In this document: one piece after another, positions 8,085 to 11,821 of the stretch
How positions within the stretch are numbered: the first letter of the stretch is position 1
How the letters are laid out: every line of letters begins with the position of its first letter
DNA from: Pirellulales bacterium
Lineage (GTDB): Bacteria; Planctomycetota; Planctomycetia; Pirellulales; JAICIG01
Direction of reading: 5' to 3'
DNA length: 11,821 nucleotides
Assembly: GCA_025924495.1 (NCBI GenBank)
Contig: JAICIG010000245.1
Coordinates: 1 to 11,821 of the forward strand
Notes under the pieces: model-generated
Databases searched by the model: none
The model's input: the letters and a program-made list of their open reading frames with translations, nothing else
What the model was told of the DNA's origin: nothing
Translations under genes and position numbers: made by a program

Positions 8085-8212
8085 CTCTGTGGCTTATCCG
8101 CCGTGCCAGGGAGGCTGCAGGGGGGACGCGCCAACGCTTCTTCTTCATCTTTGCGGCGTATGAGGAGCTGTTTCCGCCTCAGCAGCGTGCTACCAGGGAA
8201 TTCACTGGCCAG

Positions 8213-8239
8213 ACCAGCCGATGCCCTGCCGAGGCTGGT
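8213..8239. repeat. Inverted repeat in the divergent intergenic region
   Basis: Perfect 7-bp arms ACCAGCC (8213-8219) and GGCTGGT (8233-8239) around a 13-nt loop. It lies about 35 nt upstream of the shared element of the plus-strand giant gene. It could be an operator or an RNA hairpin; there is no U tract. Confidence 0.35.
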
Positions 8240-8273
8240 TGAATCCCGCCTCTTGCCGAGATCTCTCGACTCG

Positions 8274-8297
8274 TGAAAGACGGCGCACAAGAACCTG
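8274..8297 (+). promoter_or_regulatory. Shared upstream element, copy 2
   Basis: TGAAAGA, CG, GCGCACAAG, A, AC, C, TG. It matches the copy at 4811-4834 in 20 of 24 positions. It ends 104 nt before ATG 8402, twice the distance seen for copy 1. The CAAG...CCTG part keeps partial dyad symmetry. Conservation ahead of two otherwise different coding starts suggests a common regulator or promoter. Confidence 0.5.
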
Positions 8298-8381
8298 TCA
8301 GGGCTTGTCGCCAGAACTTCCCAGCTCCTTGAGCAGCGAAACCGCGTTGCCGCCGCGCTGCCAAAGACCGCAGAAGGACTA

Positions 8382-8391
8382 CTAAGAAAGG
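8382..8391 (+). promoter_or_regulatory. Ribosome-binding-like 10-mer before the plus-strand giant gene
   Basis: CTAAGAAAGG, 10 nt before ATG 8402. It is identical to 4772-4781 before the other giant gene. AAGAAAGG is a moderate Shine-Dalgarno-like sequence and supports the start at 8402. Confidence 0.55.
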
Positions 8392-8401
8392 TCCGCGCCC
8401 G

Positions 8402-11400
8402 ATGCCAATGAAGCGCCCCAAACGCAATTTGAAGTCGCGCAAGCGCCTGCATTCGTCTACTCCGACCAGGCGTCGGGGCAAATTCCGCCGGCCGGATATC
8501 GAATCGTTGGAAGAGCGGCGCGTGCTGGCGTTGTTTTGGGTCGCCCCCGCCGCTGCTTTTGACGACCCGGCGAACCCGGGCAATCCTCAAGCGGGCGATT
8601 TGGTCACCTGGCCGGCTCAAGGCCAGTTCGCGCAGCGCTATGGGGGGGGCGTCTTAGGGCCGGTTTTCGGCACTAGCGCCTTTACGAGTATCCAAACGGC
8701 GATCAATGCGGCGCACGACGGCGATACGATTGAGGTCGATCCCGGGATTTATCTTGAACACCTGACCATCTCTAAGTCGTTGACGTTGGAAGGGGCAGAT
8801 GCGAACACCACAACGATTAATGGCGCCGGCTCAGATGGCTTGACGATCGGCCCCTCTTGTTTGGCGACCCTACGGCGATTCACCATGACCGGTTGCAACA
8901 ACGCCATCGTTATGGGCGATGATTCAACCGCCTTTATCGCCGACGACGTGATCGCGAATAACCAGGCTAGCGGCGTCACGGACGCAATCGACACGGCCTT
9001 TCACAACGTCAACTTGAACGTCAGCCAGAGCACGATTTCCGGCAACGGCTCGGGCATCGACATTTCGGGGTTTTCGAGCTTCGTGGTGGCGGCAAGCAAG
9101 ATCAGCGGCAACACGCAATTTGGCATTAAAGCCAATCATGGGCTAAACCATCCCATGATCGACAACAGTACAATTACCGACAATGGCGGCATTGGCATCA
9201 TGCTGTCGGGCTCCGACTACTCGATCAACGACTGCACCATCGCCGGGAACGAGCTCACGGGCATTTACTCCTCGTCGGCAGTGCTCTCGGTCACGGGTTC
9301 CACGATTGCGGACAACGGTCAATCTGGGGCCACTTCCGGGGGCGGCATTTTCTCTTCGTCCGGAGAGGTGACGGTCAAGCTCAGTACGATTGCAGGCAAT
9401 CGAGCCAGCGATGCCGGCGGCGGCATTTATTCGGCATCGGGGTCTCTGGCAGTGGTCGACAGCACGATTGCGAACAACTCTGCAGGCACGAGTGGCGGCG
9501 GAATTTACTTTGCGAGCGGCTCGTTGCAATTGCTCGATAACACGATTTCCGGGAATTCCACGACCGTTGGCGGCGGCGTCTACGCCGTCAATGCCAATGC
9601 TGCGATCGGCAACACGATCGTGGCGGGCAACACGGTCAGCGGTAACGGCGCAAACGATCCGGATGTTTTCTTGAGCAATGCCTCGACGATCTCCGATCAC
9701 GATCTGATTGGCATCGTCGGCGATGCTCTAGGCTTTACTGACAGCAACGGCGCCCCAATCAGTGGCAATCTTGTCGGCACAGCCGGCAGCCCGGTCAATG
9801 CGATGCTAGCCCCCTTGGCTAATAACGGCGGCTCCACGCAGACAATGGTTCCTCTGCCCGGCAGCCCCGCATTGGGCTCGGGCGACGCAGCGCCGACGTT
9901 GTTCGCACTGCCAAGCACCGACCAACGCCGTTTGCCGCGGATCGCTGGCGGCGCTGTCGACATCGGCGCCATGCAGAGCCAGAGCGGCCGACAGATCGAT
10001 CTGGTAACTGATCCCGGCGATGGCGTCGGCGCGACCCTGCGCAACGTGATTGCCGCGGCAAATCCCGGCGACATCATTGAATTAGCCTTGCCCAGCGGCA
10101 CAACGCAAATCGCCCTTACGCAAGGGCAGATCGAAATCAACAAGAATCTCACGATCCTAGGTCCCGGCGCCAGCTTGCTCACGATCGAACAGACCACCGC
10201 GTCCGTCGGCCCCATTTTTCAGGTTGACGCCTCCGACGCCAATAACAACCGGGTCAATGTCTCCCTATCAGGAATGACATTCACGGCAAACCAGAACAGC
10301 GTCTCCGGCAATTCAGGGATTGCTGCGTTTGACAATGCGGGCAACCTCTCGCTTGATGGCGTCGTCTTCTCGGACAACGCATTCGGAGCTTTCTACAACT
10401 TTCCTACTGGCACAGCAACGATCACCAGCAGCGCTTTCCTGGACAACGCCCACACCGGCGCCATTGATAACTACGGGGCCGTTTCGGTTGCAGACTCAGT
10501 GCTTTTCAACAACGCGGCTAGCAAGGGCGGCGGCATCTACAACCAAGGCGCCACGACCGCGACACATTGTTTCATTTCAGACAACACCGGCAGTGACGAT
10601 CTCGGCGGCGGCGGCATTTACAACGTCTCCAACGCAACAATCACGATCGTCGATAGCCTGATCTCAGCCAATCGGGAGACGTTGGACGGTCCGGGCGGCG
10701 GCATCGCCAATTACGGCAGACTGACGCTTGAGGGGAGCACCCTTTCAGAAAACTTTGCACAGGCGGGAAATGGCGGCGGTCTCTACAACGATTTCTCCGG
10801 CAATGCCACGGTGACCGAGAGTACGATTTCGCATAACACGGCGAATGGCTCCGGCGGCGGCATCGAAAATAACGGCGTGCTTGTGGTGAGTGGCTCTACG
10901 ATTTCCGGGAATTCGGCGCACAACGCCTATCTCCCGGGCAACGGCGGCGGCATTGAAAACACTGACGTGCTCGTCGCGAACGACTGCACGATTTCGGGCA
11001 ACTCGGCTGACGGCGGCGGCGGCATCGATGGTTGGAGCGGCGGCAGTCTCTCGCTGCTCGCCAATACCATTGTCGCCGGTAATCACGCGGCCACTAGCGA
11101 TCCGGACGTGGCGGGTGACTTTTCGAGCCAATACGGCTATTCGTATGCCGGTCCCTCCGATCATGACCTGATCGGCATTGTCGGCGATGCCACCGGCTTT
11201 ACAACGAGCGGCCCTTACGCGAGCCTCATCGGAACGGCGGACCACCCGCTTGATCCCAAGCTGGGACCACTGACCGACAACGGCGGCCCCTCGCTCACCA
11301 TGGCGCTACTGCCCGGCAGCCCCGCCATCGACGCGGGAGACGACTCGCCCCCGTCAGACGCTGCCGGACAACCCCTGCCGTTTGCCGTGCCCGCGACCGA

Positions 11401-11821
11401 CGACCGAAGATTGCCCCGGATTGTCAACGGCACGGTTGATATCGGGGCGTTTGAGCTGAGCCGCATTACGGCGAGCATGAGCGGAAACTACACGATCAAG
11501 CTCGTGCCGGGCGCCTCGCCGGACCAAACGCAAACGGAAATCCTCGACCCGAGCAATCATGTCGTTTTTAGCTCGCCGGTCAGCGTCATCCCTTCGTTGA
11601 TTTTTGCTAACAGCACCGGTCAGACGGTGAACGTGACGGTCGATTACACCGCGGGAGATCCGTTGCCCTCAGGCGGCTTATCGTACGTTGGCGGCGGCAA
11701 CGATGGGCTATCGGTGATGGGCTACAACGTCGATACAGTTGCAGATCGGCGGAGTGAAGCCCGCGGCGGCAAGCTGCAAGTCGGCAGCGGCGCGGCGATC
11801 ACTTATTCGGGCATTTCGTCA
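8402..11821 (+). CDS. Giant secreted/surface beta-helix protein with two choice-of-anchor-Q modules (3' end outside window)
   Basis: 1140 codons are open from ATG 8402 to the right edge, so the gene is partial. It is the first in-frame ATG after an in-frame TGA at 8330-8332; a second ATG lies two codons in. Residues 1-32 are strongly basic and 33-43 read IESLEERRVLA, the planctomycete extracellular signature at the same position as in the other giant protein. Residues about 96-150 (FTSIQTAINAAHDGDTIEV, then ITINGAG-like turns) begin a pectate-lyase-type helix whose TISGN and GGGIY rungs run to about 430. It closes with LAPLANNGG and DIGAMQ (about 470-526). A second helix starts near 533 (DPGDGVGATLRNVIAAA) and closes with DPKLGPLTDNGG, GSPAIDAG and DIGAFEL (about 950-1019). 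Residues 1020-1140 are a beta-rich stretch I cannot assign. Likely surface or exported; ligand unknown. It is divergent from the sigma operon. Confidence 0.9.
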   Translation, partial: MPMKRPKRNLKSRKRLHSSTPTRRRGKFRRPDIESLEERRVLALFWVAPAAAFDDPANPGNPQAGDLVTWPAQGQFAQRYGGGVLGPVFGTSAFTSIQTAINAAHDGDTIEVDPGIYLEHLTISKSLTLEGADANTTTINGAGSDGLTIGPSCLATLRRFTMTGCNNAIVMGDDSTAFIADDVIANNQASGVTDAIDTAFHNVNLNVSQSTISGNGSGIDISGFSSFVVAASKISGNTQFGIKANHGLNHPMIDNSTITDNGGIGIMLSGSDYSINDCTIAGNELTGIYSSSAVLSVTGSTIADNGQSGATSGGGIFSSSGEVTVKLSTIAGNRASDAGGGIYSASGSLAVVDSTIANNSAGTSGGGIYFASGSLQLLDNTISGNSTTVGGGVYAVNANAAIGNTIVAGNTVSGNGANDPDVFLSNASTISDHDLIGIVGDALGFTDSNGAPISGNLVGTAGSPVNAMLAPLANNGGSTQTMVPLPGSPALGSGDAAPTLFALPSTDQRRLPRIAGGAVDIGAMQSQSGRQIDLVTDPGDGVGATLRNVIAAANPGDIIELALPSGTTQIALTQGQIEINKNLTILGPGASLLTIEQTTASVGPIFQVDASDANNNRVNVSLSGMTFTANQNSVSGNSGIAAFDNAGNLSLDGVVFSDNAFGAFYNFPTGTATITSSAFLDNAHTGAIDNYGAVSVADSVLFNNAASKGGGIYNQGATTATHCFISDNTGSDDLGGGGIYNVSNATITIVDSLISANRETLDGPGGGIANYGRLTLEGSTLSENFAQAGNGGGLYNDFSGNATVTESTISHNTANGSGGGIENNGVLVVSGSTISGNSAHNAYLPGNGGGIENTDVLVANDCTISGNSADGGGGIDGWSGGSLSLLANTIVAGNHAATSDPDVAGDFSSQYGYSYAGPSDHDLIGIVGDATGFTTSGPYASLIGTADHPLDPKLGPLTDNGGPSLTMALLPGSPAIDAGDDSPPSDAAGQPLPFAVPATDDRRLPRIVNGTVDIGAFELSRITASMSGNYTIKLVPGASPDQTQTEILDPSNHVVFSSPVSVIPSLIFANSTGQTVNVTVDYTAGDPLPSGGLSYVGGGNDGLSVMGYNVDTVADRRSEARGGKLQVGSGAAITYSGISS
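9692..9738 (+). repeat. Internal duplication, copy 1 (SDHDLIGIVGDAxGF)
   Basis: Encodes SDHDLIGIVGDALGF just before the first choice-of-anchor-Q closing segment. The 47-nt DNA matches 11156-11202 at 39 positions, mostly with synonymous changes between the two. It marks duplication of a helix-plus-closing module within the gene. Confidence 0.6.
11156..11202 (+). repeat. Internal duplication, copy 2 (SDHDLIGIVGDAxGF)
   Basis: Encodes SDHDLIGIVGDATGF before the second closing segment. Similarity continues downstream in protein: both copies reach PLPGSPA or LLPGSPA, and then RRLPRI and VDIGA. This supports module duplication, not chance. Confidence 0.6.

Larger units (their letters stand above)
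8069..8401. other. Divergent intergenic region between the sigma operon and the plus-strand giant gene
   Basis: 333 bp with no convincing gene. It must hold the promoters of both transcription units. Visible in it are a possible TACAAT box next to the sigma start, an inverted repeat at 8213-8239, the shared element at 8274-8297 and the 10-mer at 8382-8391. Open frames cross it on both strands, but they have no domain content and simply reflect the high GC. Confidence 0.7.

Noticed and set aside
8069..8620. Upstream extension of the sigma frame to a start at 8620
   Set aside because: It overlaps the start of the divergent giant gene, has no sigma-family content, and would give a 397-residue protein with an odd N-terminus. 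ATG 8068 or an internal Met fits the family length.
9143..9700. Minus-strand open frame inside the plus-strand giant gene
   Set aside because: Shadow of the GGC/ATT-rich beta-helix coding; Arg/Ala/Val-rich and without domains.

Overview
The window reads as accessory-style chromosomal DNA from a GC-rich member of the Planctomycetota, probably a Pirellulales-like lineage; the order is a guess. Three things point there: two very large surface or secreted beta-helix proteins that open with the planctomycete-type N-terminal 'LE.R.LL' signature; an ECF sigma factor encoded directly ahead of a Ser/Thr kinase; and that kinase carrying a C-terminal formylglycine-generating-enzyme (FGE)-like domain. 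No RNA gene, insertion sequence, CRISPR array or integration scar was seen.

Layout. (1) 1-4759, minus strand: the first 1586 codons of a giant exoprotein gene that runs off the left edge. It has a basic N-terminus with the export signature, about 480 residues I cannot assign, then two right-handed beta-helix/choice-of-anchor-Q modules, the second with a glycine-rich block. (2) 4760-5037: 278 bp of non-coding DNA with a stem-loop after the kinase gene, a direct repeat, an inverted repeat and a probable control element for the giant gene. (3) 5038-7404, minus: membrane Ser/Thr kinase with an N-terminal zinc-finger motif, one membrane segment and a C-terminal FGE-like domain. (4) 7427-8068, minus: ECF-family sigma factor, 22 bp upstream of the kinase and surely its operon partner. 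(5) 8069-8401: divergent intergenic region. (6) 8402-11821, plus: a second giant beta-helix exoprotein, open at the right edge (1140 codons seen), with two beta-helix/choice-of-anchor-Q modules.

How the parts may fit. The sigma-kinase pair sits between two giant exoprotein genes. The regions upstream of the two exoprotein genes share a 24-nt element (20 of 24 positions identical, same orientation relative to the gene) and an identical 10-mer just before each ATG. Inference: the kinase may sense an outside cue through its FGE-like domain and control the sigma factor, which may then drive one or both exoprotein genes through the shared element. The sequence shows the parts and the shared DNA; the regulatory link is not shown.
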